Below are positions 46,069 to 59,815 of a stretch of 64,000 nt of DNA, piece after piece (positions within the stretch are counted from its first letter, which is position 1; each line of letters begins with the position of its first letter). The position numbers were made by a program, and so were the translations under genes. The stretch is from Escarpia spicata. Lineage: Eukaryota > Annelida > Polychaeta > Sabellida > Siboglinidae. The notes below the pieces were generated by a model. That model had not been told where the DNA came from. It saw only the letters and a list, made by a program, of their open reading frames with translations, and ran no database searches. The stretch is taken from the NCBI GenBank assembly GCA_963995525.1, contig OZ023207.1, forward strand, positions 36,501,792 through 36,565,791, written 5' to 3'.

Positions 46069-47320
46069 TCCCCTAAATTACTCTTCCTACGAAATTTACT
46101 AGAATAAATTGTACTTTAATAGATTATTTATTTAGTAAAAAACTGGAAAGTGCTGTATGGATTTTAAACAACAAATGTCTGATCATCAACCGTATTTTAT
46201 ATTAATTAACATCATTGAAGATAGAACCTCCTCCTAAATATGTTAAAGTAAATACATTAAATGAAGATCCAATGCATAAATGTTAAACACGAACGTAAAT
46301 TGTATGAGATTTAAAATTAGCTAAATAAAAATAAGAAATGTACAGACAAATTTAAATTATGATATCATTTATGACGACATCTTATATGCAAAAAACAAGC
46401 ACATGCAAACTAAGCTGGTGAAATTTAATAAATATAAATATAAAAGATCAACGTGGATTACACATGGATTGCTAAAATCTATTTAATATCGAAACAAACT
46501 TTATAAACAATTAAATTTACAAAACAAGTTGGCGAAACTATTAAACTATTAGTTAAACTAAACACGTATAACATGATATAAAGGGAAAATATTCGTGCAG
46601 CCAAACAAACGTATCTCGAAGAAAGACTTAATCATTTAAAAATGGAATAAAAAATATTTGGAAAATGATTTGTGAATTACTTTAAAAAACCAAACAAACC
46701 AAAGACTACCAATATTTTGTTTACGGAAAATGGCACAAAAATAACCGATAAAAAGGATATTTCAAACAATTTATATATCGTTTTACTAATATAGGACAAA
46801 TAATTAAACAAGGTATTAAATATAAAGATAACAACAATTGTAGTTGTTATTTAAATAAAATGTAACTTCTGTATTTGCAATTGAGAGTGTTGATGAAGAA
46901 ACTGCGAGGAAAACTATTCATAATCTTCCACAAAAACAGCTGTGGATTTGATGGCATTTCTTTAAAATTGCTCAAAATAATTGAACTTGCAATTATAAAA
47001 TCATTAAAAATGTTAATAAACCATGTTTTAAATGACTAGAGTCTATATTACCTTTGACATTATTTATATTTGCAATAGTATAACTTATTTATTAAAGAAA
47101 TTATTACATGTGTTTGCGATGTCGTTTTATCAGTAATATATTTGCCATTTTCAAACAAGTATTCCAAAACAATTCGCATTTTCGACAAATTAAAGCATGT
47201 ACTACCTTCAGAAATATATCACATAAATCATTAATTGTGTCTCACATAAACGGTGGCATCATGGCATGGGGAAATCGAGTTAAACAGGATTTTATATATA
47301 AAAAAAAGCGGTATGAATAC
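46069..47320 (+). pseudogene. Heavily decayed LINE ORF2 (right arm)
   Basis: Mirror of 28,945-30,190. It reads LIVSHINGGIMAWGN at about 47,240-47,280 and TKFTRINCTLIDYLF at about 46,090, with the RT palm absent as in the left arm. Confidence 0.7.
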
Positions 47321-47351
47321 CTTCCTTAAACAAATATAATTCACAACTGTT

Positions 47352-47355
<4 letters not shown>

Positions 47356-47404
<49 letters not shown>
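47356..47404. repeat. (GT)n microsatellite
   Basis: Mirror of the left (AC)n but about half the length. Confidence 0.95.
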
Positions 47405-47409
<5 letters not shown>

Positions 47410-47580
47410 GATGGTGAGTATGAGTGTTACCAAATGATGCCTATTACTAATGTTATGCCATGGAGGCGACTGCAAATTTTGGTCATCGCTTCAGTTGTTT
47501 CCTATGTGCTCCAGGTTCACCGCGAAACAGCAGATAGTTCCGTCGGCTGTATTACTCGATGACTATTCAGTTAATATGTG

Positions 47581-48981
47581 TCATGGTCTAACTTTACTTA
47601 CGAAATATTTAATAATAGGTTCGACGTCGTTCGCTTTGAATGTCATACATTGTTTCTTCAAAAGAAGTCCATAATAACGATGGCCAAGAACGCTCATCAG
47701 GTGTTTGTAACACCAGTTCGGTCGTCCACTGCTGTCATAGCATAAGCCCTCTACAACAACAGTTCCAGGCTGAGAAAAAACGAGGTTTGATTCGCCTGCA
47801 CCATGCGGCGCCACTACCATGTAGGCGCGACTGAACAGTTCTCTTTAAATCCGAGTACTGGATTATCGCCATATACGACAGTTCTCAGACCAACAGAGTC
47901 AGCGTGATACCGGAGCATGGCGAAGATGTCGTTGTGGTTGTTGAACCAACGCTTAGTAGAGCGGCGAATCAATATGACCGTGTCACGGGGATGGATCTGG
48001 TCAGACAGTCCCGCTCTGAGCCGCAGCGAAAGCAACTGTGTGTTGAATATTGACGCCTGGCCACATGGCGTGCCGGCGGGCAAGTACAGTGTGTTCGCGT
48101 AGACATGTCCAGAAACAAAGGCGAGACTTGTCTATGCCCAGCTCTGCCAAGAACCTGACTGTAAAACCAGAGGTGCTTTGGACGTGAACCTTTATATTCG
48201 AATGACGAAGAAGAAATGGCAGGTGCGCCGCAATGCGGGGTATATTTTCTACAACAAAATGAAAGAACCCATTATCCCAGTATTGTGCTATGGTGAATAC
48301 TTCGTCGTATCGTTGTGCATTGATCCTGGGCTGATACATTTGATTTGTTCCAGAGTAGTTAATACCACATCGATTTGGTATAATCTTCAAATCGTCTTTG
48401 ACCACATCACCGTGTGGTAAAACCGAAGCGGCCATGATTACATGAATATGCGTGAAAATGTGTCGTAAGGTCGATTCGGAATCAGTCATCGTGTTAGATG
48501 TTTCAGACGGGTATGATATTCTACGTAACGCAATTGATAATGAATACGGTGTTTCCGTCGATTCGGGTCGACTAGTGCATTTTGTTTTGTGTTCGGGAAA
48601 CAGTTGATAGAGCGCGCAATCTGATACCGCACCAACGTAATATTCCTTCGCCAAATATTGAGCAATGGTGTCCTTATTTTCACCGAAAAATAATGTGCGT
48701 ATATCTGAATAGCGATCCCGTAATGTTTTAAAATAATCCGGCTGGCTTTCACATAACACGTTAACTCGTCGTGATTTCGTCGAATTATCGGTTATATTCG
48801 TTTTGGCTATGTCATGTCGAATCGCTTCTAACGCAGCTATGTAATTTCGCGATAAAAGTACATCTAATGATTTAACAGTCTCGGTTATATTCATCCACAG
48901 AGATCTTCTCTTGCCGTAAGTTCCATTAGCAAATTTGGTAATGGTTGTCTTATCGTAAGAATGTTGATGATGCGGTGTCAT
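47581..48981 (-). pseudogene. GT61 glycosyltransferase copy, twice frameshifted (right arm)
   Basis: Mirror of 27,229-28,628. It shares the break before FSRAYMVVAPHGAG (about 47,830) and has a second, private break: one extra T at about 48,117 (CCTTTG where the left arm has CCTTG), so the frame from the N-terminus ends in unrelated residues after DKSRL. The middle resumes as MPAGTPCGQASIFNTQLLSL in another frame. The private lesion postdates separation of the arms. Confidence 0.88.
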
Positions 48982-48999
48982 TATTGTAGTGTATCCATG

Positions 49000-51030
49000 T
49001 TGTGATGATTGTGTGGCCAGTCTAACCAGTCATCGTGGCTACGAAGACAATGAAGACTTTCATGAGTGTCGTTGGTTCATGTATCTTATCAGATGCGAAC
49101 CAGAGATAACTGAACAAATAAAATAAACATTCTTAATGAAACAAATTCAGTTAATGCTTGCATTATTGTGCAAAATATTATACATGTTAAGCAGTTTTGT
49201 AATTGCGTTGACTGCGCTTCATTTAAATGTGCAGACGATACTGACAGATAACACCTAAGAAGAATATTACAAAAAATGGAATGCAAAGAAATTAATATAT
49301 ATTCAGTTGTAATACGATTTTGTTAATGTCAATGTCATGTTTGTTGTCAAATAAAAACCGGCATCAATACAAACCAAATACATACGCTGAAAGAGATGCG
49401 TGTAGTCGTGGCGGCTATTTTTGCAAAATTGATTATCTTGCTGTATAGACGGTTTTCAATTAAGCATGCTGTTACCACGAATTGTAATATTCTATATTGG
49501 AATGGAACATTTATTATTTCGTCCAAACACAACTAACAGGGATATAATTTTTAATTTGAACGATTTACACTAAATGTTCTTCGACACTTGTATGTGGTCA
49601 CATACACTTTATATTAATTGCACTTTATTATCTTAGTGAAATAGACCATCACAAACATCTCTATATGTGAATAAATGCGAATGTTTGGTATCGTTTATGA
49701 AGCATGTCATTGTTTACAATTAGGGCCAAATCCATGTATCACTTTGTGTAATAAATATTATATGTAAACGTCTCTCCAAATGTGAAATAATATGACTTAA
49801 ACTTATGTTTGATGCAGGTTATTCAATGCCCATATTGTAATAACACTTGCCAACATAATGCGACCAAGAACTTTGACTTCACAAGCTAAATCTACGTTGT
49901 AAATCTGTATTGAATGCAATGACGCCTTTCTGTTTAAGTTTATTGAGATGTGGTCATAGATAATCAATCTGTTCGGGGTATATGCTGTTTAGTTCCAACT
50001 TAAAACGGAAATGGCGTATCATCATGCGCCAGTAATAAACGACAAACAAAGAACCACACATCACATTGAAAGGTATTTAACATCATCCGTAGAAATTGTT
50101 TTGAAATATCATCATATCGTGGAAATAATCATCAGGTCTATGTTGACGATTCGACTTGAGCGTGTCCTGTCAAAATCATATATCGTTAAACATTCGCGGT
50201 TTCTCAGATTACATTTATTGAAAGTTTGCGTATACATGTCAATGATCATGCTATTTACACATAAACATACCATACTAATGTTTATTGTTGATTTGTTGAT
50301 CTCGCTATCAAGAAAGAACAACATATGAACAGTTTGCAAAGATCACAGTACATAGTTGTAATGTTTGTATTTTGTCATACTAAGAAAACCCTTCACAGGG
50401 ATTCAGTTGACACTGTGTCCACATTGTTGTTCAAATTTCGTACCGCATCTAATAAGCAAAGCGATATTCGACAGTATTAAATTTACCGTATTAAACGTCG
50501 AAGGTCCATCTTACACATCCTTGCAATGTGTTTTGATTGCCGCATTCGTCTCTGACATTCGTTTGTTCGTACGATCAACTGCCTGCGTGCTGCCAATGGC
50601 GAATGTACTCCTTCCTTCGCGTAAAGAAAGTAAGTGTCATGCGCCACACATGGTTAACCACATGTATAGTAAGTAGATCCAGTGGTGTCATTCACGGCAG
50701 GGAAAAATAAACATTCTTAGTGAAACAAATTCAGTTAATGCTTGCAGGTAATACAGGTAAAATAATACATTGTGTATATATATATATATATGCTATTACA
50801 AAACTGCTTAAAATGTATAATATTTAGCATATATATATATATACCAAATTATGGGCATTGTAAACCAGCATTTCTGGATCATACACTCAGGAGAAAAATT
50901 TCTACCAAGTGTATTTATTTCTAACGGGAGTACTTCCGGCGAATGCAAGCGTGTTGTGATTTTTTCGTCACTTTTTGTGTGATGTAAAAAGGTAAATTTG
51001 TCATAATTCAGACACTTATTTACTGCTTTA
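49000..51030. other. No gene; mirror of 25,160-27,210
   Basis: Holds the mirrored flipped segment and (TA)n tracts (50,775-50,845) and otherwise no coding signal. Confidence 0.4.
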
Positions 51031-51031
51031 C

Positions 51032-52154
51032 CATCGATACTTCTGCTTCTTCCCCCCTGTTGCGGCAATTATCGCAATTGTGCAATGTCCGTGACAACCA
51101 CTTTTAAACTTCTGCTCCTGCCTTTGCTGGTCCTACATAACGCGAACGAGAGCTGTGAAATTTTATAGAATTTTATAGAAATTGAAATTCGAGGGGCATT
51201 TGGAGGAATAGTTGACAAATAATTGTTTATTATGTGAAATTTGAGGGTGCTGACTCGAATTTTGATATCTTTCACGCTGACATTTTAGCACCTTTGCGAT
51301 TCGATATACAAACGTGGACTTTTAAAAGTAAGTAAAGGAAAATTCTTATACAGCGCAATATCCAGTCTTTAACATTGTTCAAAGCGCTTTTACTCATTAT
51401 CAGACCTGTCCAATCAACCTCTCTGGGACACGTTCACCCACACAACAATTAATGCGCGGAGATTATTCGTACACACATATATTGTTTAGGAGTGAGTTGC
51501 AGTAGAAGATGAACAACATCATTTGTTTTAACTTGAGAAATAAAAAAATATTGTAATTTCAAGTGATTATAAATAAATTACATTGTTTCAAGAAAATGTA
51601 AAGCTAAATTGATTTGAAGGATGCATCTTATATCGTATAAACCCAACTTATATTTATCAATATAAATTTGAATGCTTGAGACAAATAGTTCTCAGCACGC
51701 TTCTTGAAGAACAAATGAATGTTGTATGACTTGCACTTTATATTCTTAGTGGAATAGACCATCACAGTAATCATATTTTCTAATCCCACAAGCATTTTGT
51801 ATTAAATATATATATTTTTTATTCATTGAAGCAAGATAAGCAGCGGCGACGTAAAGATCAATTTCAAAATGTTATAGTAAGCTTCAATTTTTCACAGTGT
51901 TCAAATGCTATTTTTTGGGGGGGGAAAATGTTCTAAAGCCTGATACAAAGAACATAATATAATATTTATCTTAAACATACCAATTGATCATACATTATTA
52001 AATTCATCTCGTCACTGTTTCACCGACAAGAAAAGGGGCGCATTGCTGCAGCCATCGATACTTCTGCTTCTTCTCCCCTGTTGCGGCAACTATCGCAATT
52101 GTGCAATGTCCGTGACAACCACTTTTCAACTTCTGCTCCTGCCTTTGCTGGTCC
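51032..52154 (-). repeat. 103 bp direct repeats and enclosed segment (right arm)
   Basis: Copies at 51,032-51,135 and 52,052-52,154. The inner copy has a CCCCCC run and a few other changes relative to the left arm. The enclosed LINE scrap GTTTAGGAGTGAGTTGCAGTAG is at about 51,485-51,507. Confidence 0.85.
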
Positions 52155-52625
52155 GAACTTTACCATTGACTTTCCTGCGACCGAAATGAAGAAGACGATT
52201 TCACGTCACATAGCATGTAACGTCGTTGAACTCTCAAGACGACATTGCTCCGGTTGTGAGATAGAGCAAATGGTGCTGGCAGTAATGGAGGGTGACCTGT
52301 ACATAACTCTGTTTTGTGCTTTGACTGCTTCAGTCTTTTACCACAGTGAGGTTTTAAACTATCCGACATGACATACGAACAATTGTGTGGTATCAAGAAT
52401 TGGTTGCAAGAATCTGTATCAATGTATATTCTCTGGTTCTTGCAGTTATGGGGTATGACCTTTAAATACATTGGTGTTGTACTCGAATAAAATGTGCTAA
52501 CCTTATCTTGGGTCTTTTTTCGTAGTATAATACAAAGCATACGTTTGGAACCTTACTAATAGTCTTACATTTCACAACTAAAAAGAGACTATCGTCAATA
52601 TTAGGGTCATCGATTTATCCGTCAG

Positions 52626-52740
52626 GGGGCGCTATATCTAAAAAATGGTCCACTACCTATACGACATAAGAGAAGATAAAATTGCGCATGCGCAAGGATC
52701 TATTTAACAACATATTTCAACTATTTTTATATTAGAAAGA
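52626..52740. other. Right-arm-only 114 bp segment with NRF1-like palindrome
   Basis: Absent at the mirror site in the left arm (about 23,572). It contains TGCGCATGCGCA at 52,683-52,694, a match to the NRF1 binding palindrome, and GGGGGCGCTA nearby. Whether it was gained here or lost on the left is unknown. Confidence 0.7.
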
Positions 52741-52854
52741 AATAAAAGCCACGAATTTAAGCAGTAGTGATATTTAGTTCATCAAAATTGCGTTAGGGGG
52801 TACTATTTATTTTATAATGTATCCGCTAGGTGGTGCGGTGCTATTTGTAGTTTG

Positions 52855-54310
52855 TGACCTATCCGCCAGGGACGTCACGTGACCTTTGAACTTGATCTAT
52901 ATATTTGACCTTGACGTATATATTTTACTTTGACCGTTGACCTTGACCTAGATCCTCTTCCTCTTGTTCCGCTCAGCGCAAACGTTCCAGGCAGGACGAC
53001 GCGATATTCTACTGCCGTGTGTCCAACGTGACAATATCGAACGTAAACGGATTATCGGAAATGCTAGACACCAGGAATGGTCTTAAGACATGCAATATTT
53101 TAGACGACGATGATGTCGACCGCATCATTACGGAAATTTCTGTATTTTAAACAACTGTACAATTGCCATTTGATTAATCTATGATATCGCTGGTGTTTAA
53201 GTTTCCTGAATCGACATACGTATATAGTTGAATTTTCCTTAATTGTCCTGTGTATCTGGTGAATTCTGAACTGATCAGTGTCAAGGATAATTTCCTGAAT
53301 TGACTTTTATATCTACGTGAATTTCATGTTCAAAGTCTTAGAAATATTTCTACTTAGAATTTTTTGCAAGTCGGTACAAAGAATATTTCTGAAAGTCAGG
53401 ATTTAGTTATTTTTCTGTTATATTCAGTTCGTAACTTAGAATATTTTGGAAACTTGGTAATTTTTTATTTTTCAAAGTCAGAATTTTTTCAAACTTTGTA
53501 CTTAGACATTTTTGTCAAAGTTGGTACTTAGAATATTGTTCAAAGTAGCTAGTCTAAATTTAATGGTTGTCTTGTCCGTTGTCTCTTTTGTTGTCTCATG
53601 AGATGTCTCACCCGTAATCTCATGGAATGTCTGGTTCTGTCTATGCTTGGTTTTGTTTTGTTCAGTGAAGTTGTTGGTCTAATTTTTTTTCATGTAGCTC
53701 GTTGGTCTAAGTTTGGTTTATGGAAGTTGTTCTTCTAAGTATGGTTACGCTTGGTCCCTGGTATTGTTCCTGTGTCTTGGATATCGTACACGAACCTTTT
53801 TTACGCAAATTAATGACCCTAATATTGACAATACCGATAGTCTCTCTTCAGTTGTGACGTGTAAGGTTCCGAAAGTATGTTTTGCATTGTACTACGAAAA
53901 AGTAACAAGATAATTTTTGCACATTGTAAACGTATTTATATGGTGTACCCCATAACTGCAAGAACCAGAGACTGGACATTATGTCGCCACTTCTCTAATA
54001 CAGAGTCTTGCAACGAACCCTTGATAGTACACCATTTGTTTATGTCATGTTGGATAGTTTAAACCAAACTAATGTAAACACTCAAGCAGTCTTTAAGCAC
54101 TGGCATTGGATTAATGGCATCAATAGCCTCGTTAAAGCACACAACAGAGTTATTCACAAATCCTCCTCCATTACTGCCTTTGTTTCACATTGCTTCGCCA
54201 CTCCTCTTAAAACAGTTCTCGCAAACATGTATCGGTATTACGCCACTGATTTTGGGTAAGATCGCATAGGTTCACACCTGCGTCTAATAACTAGCATGGG
54301 TAGAAGTTAT
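52855..54310. repeat. Mirrored regulatory-motif clusters and part of the internal inverted repeat
   Basis: TCACGTGA at 52,875-52,882 with AGGTCA half-sites follows the left-arm pattern, and the 53,800-54,260 block mirrors 22,040-22,500. The second CRE cluster (TGACGTCA, about 54,371) lies just outside. Confidence 0.55.
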
Positions 54311-55079
54311 GACATCGTCTGGAGCGGAAGTTGGTCTCGACACACATATATTTGACCTTGATCTAGATAGTGACGTCATTCCTCTTCCTCTTACACCGCG
54401 CAGCGGAAACGACCTAGGATGGATCAAGCAATATACTACTCCCGGCCAATATCATACGTAGATACTTCGTACGGAGACCCTTTACGTCATAACGTCTTCA
54501 AACAAACTAACACAGCGCGGAACAGTTTTTCTGCATCTGCGTGTACAGAGAACGGTTTCTTTTACATAATAGTTTCTGTTGTCATTTGCTATCTTGCTGA
54601 ATCTCACATTATATAAGTCATCATGAGATATAATAATTATGACCAAACGAACTCCATCATTTATTTGCCGATCAAATTATGTTGATTATTCTTATTTTTT
54701 TCGTTGCGCATACGTTAAATCCCACAACATTATGATGTTATGTAGTATAGTTGTACACGTAAGGTGTAGTTGAGATTAACCTGGTAGTATTCAAGTGCCA
54801 CGAAATATTTCCATTTTTGCAAATTCGGAATTTGTTTGGAGAAAGCATATTCAATTTACGTTCGGTAAAACACGTTAGACGAGTATATATGCTGGTGCTT
54901 CTCAATTACACTGAAAGCAGTAGGACAAATTGCTTTAACAAAAACTTGTAATAACTATTCGATAGAATGTCCATATTCTATTAAATATATATCATGTGTT
55001 TAAATAAAATGTGTGGAAACAAATTGTTTGAATAGTTGTTTTGAGTGAAGATCTCAGATTTAAAAACGGCGAAACTGCG

Positions 55080-56880
55080 TTGGCTCGAAAATACGCTACA
55101 AAGGCATTTCACAAATTGAAGTTGTTTCGGTTGAGATGACAGTTATCGGTATCAATGTGAAGATGATTAAACGTGAGCAGAAACGACGTATAACTAATCG
55201 CAGTTAAGACGACTTGTGACGACTTAGACTCGTTTGTTTGTTTTAATATAAATAGAGGGATGGCAAAAACGTTCCTAAATGCTGAATATCGATTAACTGA
55301 TTAACATAGCATAATATTTCGCGAATATGACGATTCAAATATTATAATAACAGCAATCTAGACGCTTTCTGGCGGTTAAAATCAGTTACATGCCACCAGT
55401 AGATCAATTTAACGGTATCCCAAGCAATTTGGACGGTTGGTCTTCTAGGAAATGGTAAGTAGAGAATATGGTAGTTAAGTTTCATTTAGTAATTAGTTAC
55501 CAGTAAGACGATGGTAAAACTCGAGCAACGTCTACTTGTGGGGAAAGGGAAAGTCATTGCACAAGTTGAAGTTGTTTCCACGTCTGAGATGATAGTAATT
55601 GCGATCAAGACCGTAAATTGTCACTTGCACGCTATTTCCACGGTTGAGATTACACTAGTCGTAGTCAAGATTATTTCTCACGGATTAGATTGATATATTA
55701 TTTTTAATATTAATAGAGGGACTGTAGAAACGTTGCTGAATTATGAATATCGATCAATTGGTGGACATATCGTAATATTTCGCGTGGATAACGGTATAGG
55801 TTACAATAACAGTAATCTATATGATTTTCGACGGTTAATTTATATTTATAGGGTACAAATACGACGTATCGCTTGTATGACTGTTCAACATTGCACAAAT
55901 TGAAATTGATTGGACTGTTTAAATCACAACAATCGCAGTCAAGACGAATTGTGACGGCTAAGACTATTTTATTTGTTTTATTATCAATAGGAGATGGTAG
56001 AAACGTTGCTAAATGCTGAATATCAATAAATTGATGAAAATTACGTAGTATTTTGTGAATATGGCAGTAACAGCATAGCATCAGCAATCTATGTGCTTTC
56101 TGACGGTTAGAAATAATTTATGTCACAAATATAATGGCAAGAATATTATCACATGCCAAACGTAGGTCAACTTAACGGTATCCCATGCAATCTGGACTGT
56201 TCATATTACAGGTAGAATATATGGTGGTTAAGGCCTATTTAGTAATTAGTTATCAGTAAGAAGATGGTAAAACTCGAGCTATAACTACGTATCGGGAATG
56301 GGAAAGACATTCCAAAAATTAAAGTTGTTTCGACGGTTGAGATAATAGTAATAGTGATCAAGAAATTTTCTTACGGTAAATACTCACTTACATGCTATTT
56401 CCACTGTTGAGATTACAATAATCGCAGTCAAGACTATTTCTCAGGGGTTAGATTAATTTATGTGTTTAATATCAATACAGGGACGGTAGGACTTTGCTTA
56501 ATGTTGAATATTGATCAATTTGTTAATATAGCGTAACATTTCGCGTGGATGACGGTACATATTGCAACGACAGCAATCCAGATGGTTTCTGGCGGTTAGT
56601 TTTCATATGTAGGGTAGTGAAGATGTGAAGATGTTTAAACGTGAGCAAAACAACGTATCACTTATGACTTAAAAAAATTGTACAAATAGTAGCTGTTTGG
56701 ACGGTTGAGATTACAGTAATCGATGTCATGACGACTTGCGACGGCTTAGTCTCAGTTATTTGTTTTAATATCAACATGGGAAGGTAAAACGTTGCTAAAT
56801 ACTGAATGTTGATTAACTGATGAATATAACGTAATATTTAGCGAATTATTGACTCAAACTATGGACTGCAGGCACATGCA
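55080..56880 (-). repeat. Diverged tandem repeat array, expanded (right arm)
   Basis: Same family as 20,160-21,230 with additional units from 56,146 onward. GGTAAAACTCGAGC and TAATTAGTTA(C/T)CAGTAAGA recur about 770 bp apart (55,515 and 56,268), giving the larger period. Confidence 0.8.
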
Positions 56881-58591
56881 AACATGGTGTATCCGTTAAT
56901 TTACTACCATCTACGGAGCATCGGAGAAAATTTATGGATGTGAGTACGGCCCCGGTAGCCACCCACGTCCTCGTCACGTCAAAACTGGACTACTTGAATG
57001 GATTACTGCATGGCCATTTTCATATAGTTTCCTAAGCGATTGATAAAAAATCCTTTATATAATTTATTTTGAAAAATAAATACCATTGTTAACAATTTAT
57101 TAAAACAATGAATATTAATTAAAAGTATTATATATATAAAATAAACCCAAGAAACGTGCCTGCATAATGAAACATAAGTACACATATATAACATGTCATT
57201 GCAGCACCACCACGTGGAGAAGAGCAGGCTAACATGATTCGCAGATTGTTTGGCCACTTCAGATTTTTCTTTTCTGCAGTTAAACGTCATCTTGGTGTTG
57301 CAGCAAGTCCACTTGTAATTTCCATATTTTAATTTAAAGATGCAGCAGTCTTTCCAATCAGTCAATTTTCTTACAAACACACATTTAGTACATCATACAT
57401 ATGTTATTTCATTTGTAAAAAAACAACCATATACACAGTGTTTTACTCTGCTACTTGTGAAACATATAACATATAATAAATGTAGACATGTGAAACATTC
57501 TTATATTGTTTACTATGTTTAGACTCCATATACGATACATGGACGAAGCAGATAGTACAACAATATTGTAAAATTACATTATTAGATGTTATAGCTTTTA
57601 AATGTTTCTGTTTTATAGCTTACATGATACATTATTCTGCATTAAAACATTAATAACTAAAAACATAGTTTTTTCTTATAACTGCATGACGTACGCCTGT
57701 GTTATAATGATCTATGTGTATCTGAAACCAATCAACACATACACGCTAAGTCTAAGACCTGAAGCAACTATGATGATAATAATATCATTGGCATCATAAA
57801 ATGATGAGAAAAATACAGGGGTGTACATATTGAGCATCTACATAATAATACGTTACAACTTCCATAATCCAAAATCTAAACTGAATTAATCTGCACAGTG
57901 TTTAGTTAATTAACTCATATTTAGGCTCAGTTTCCTAAGTTCAACTTTGTTTATTTGCAGGAACATTGGAAATAGCTGAGCTGATGGAAAGAAGAAAGTG
58001 AAGAGCTCTACTTAACAGTGCCATTAATTGGACAATGGGTCACCTGCCATAAGATGATGTCTGATTTTATTCTGCCCCATTCTGTTTTGTGCGACATCTA
58101 CTGGGAAGTTGTACCTCACTTCGAGTTTCAAATGGATGTGCCCATCTGATAGCTTTGTGTATCAAAATGCATAGCAGTGCTATTAATAGGACAACATGTT
58201 AACTGATACAGTAGCGAAGAAGATGTCTGACTTTGTTCTGCCACATTAGTTCCGTGTGACTTCTGCTGGGAATATGTACATCACTACGTTTCAAATGGAT
58301 TTGTGCAATCGATCGATTTGTGCATCCAAATGCGTCATTGTGTTGCAAAGTAGGAGTACATAATAAAATGTATGCTTTCTTATGTTCATCATGTTTGGAT
58401 TATGTTCTACGGCATATTCTTCACAATTTGTTGAAACAAGTTTGTGTTAAGTGAAATATACTGGGATTAGTGTATAAAAAGTTGTCGACAAAGTTGCTTT
58501 TACAATAATTTTGAAAATTCATAAAATATATATGTTCCACAACATTCAAAATGCCTTAGGGATCTTCTTGAGCTAAATACACCAATGATGA
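56146..58591. other. Right-arm-specific block
   Basis: No counterpart in the left arm. It includes extra satellite units (to about 56,880), a possible LINE scrap reading LVTSKLDYLNGLLHG at 56,950-57,000, AT-rich sequence without genes, and two tandem copies of about 165 bp (58,014-58,177 and 58,178-58,340) sharing GCTATTAAT(T/A)GGACAA and TTTCAAATGGAT. Confidence 0.65.
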
Positions 58592-59030
58592 CTGAAGTTT
58601 GCCAAGTATTGACTGTTCACGGCTGTTTGCCAAAAATATAACATATCATGGCCGTTTTCCCAAATGTACGTCTCTTGGCCGTTCGCCATTAATAACAATA
58701 TTTAGCATTGTCATGTATTAAGTGTTCACGTCCGTTTGCCAAACAATTACTTGATGGCCATTTGCGAAACTACCGTGTCTTGGCCGTTCGCCTTTAATAA
58801 AAAATATTTATCATGGCCATTTGCCACGTATTCAGTGTTCACGGCCGTTCGCCACAAATAACATATCATGGCCGTTTGCCAAAATGTACGTCTCTTGGCC
58901 GTTCGCCATTAATAAACAAATACTTATCATGGCCATTTGCCAAGTATTCAGGTTCACGGTCGTTCGCCACAAATAACATATTATGGCCGTTTGCCAAATA
59001 AACGTTTATAGGACGTTCGCCAGCCATCAA
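58592..59030 (-). repeat. GGCC-centred satellite, short array (right arm)
   Basis: About 15 subunits with GGCCGTTTGCC or GGCCGTTCGCC, the complement of the left-arm 11-mer. Confidence 0.93.
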
Positions 59031-59089
59031 TAATTGTTCAATAATAATGATAATATTTATAACTTAAGTGAAAATAATAATAATAATAA

Positions 59090-59815
59090 TTACCGCCATG
59101 CGTTACTGGAGGCATGTGAAATAATATAATTACCGCCATGCGTTATTGTAGGCATGTGAAATGATATGATTACCGCCATGCGTACTGGAGGCATGTGAAA
59201 TAATACGATTACCGTCATGCATTGCTGGAGGCATGTGAAATAATATGATTACCGCCATGCGTTACTGGAGGCATGTGAAATAATATGATTCTCGCCATGC
59301 GTTACTAGAGGCATGTGAAATAATCTGATTACCGCCATGCGTTACTGGAGGCATGTGAAATAATATGATTACCGCCATGCATTTCTGGAAGCATGTGAAA
59401 AAATATGATTACCGCCATGCGTTACTGGAGGCATGTGAAGTAATATGTTTACTGCCATGCGTTACTGGAGGCATGTGAAATAATATGATTCCCGCTATGC
59501 GTTACTGGAGGCATGTGAAATAATATGTTTACCGCCATGCGTTGCTGGAGGTATGTGAAATAATATGATTACCGCCATGCTATGCTGGAGGCATGTGCCA
59601 TAATATGATTACAGCCATGCTTTGCTGGAAACATGTGAAGTAATATGATTACCGCCGTGCCTTACTGGAAACATGTGAAATAATATAATTACCGCCATGC
59701 TTTGCCGGATGCATGTGAAATAATAAGATTACTGTTATGCGTTGCTAGAGGCATGTGAAATAATATGATTTCCGCCATGCGTTGCTGGAGGCATGTGAAA
59801 TAATATGATTAAAGA
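59090..59815 (-). repeat. 40 bp tandem satellite, long array (right arm)
   Basis: About 18 units of GATTACCGCCATGCGTTACT followed by GGAGGCATGTGAAATAATAT, exactly 40 bp apart where intact. The AATAAA complement (TTTATT, 59,826-59,831) flanks it as in the left arm. Confidence 0.95.
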
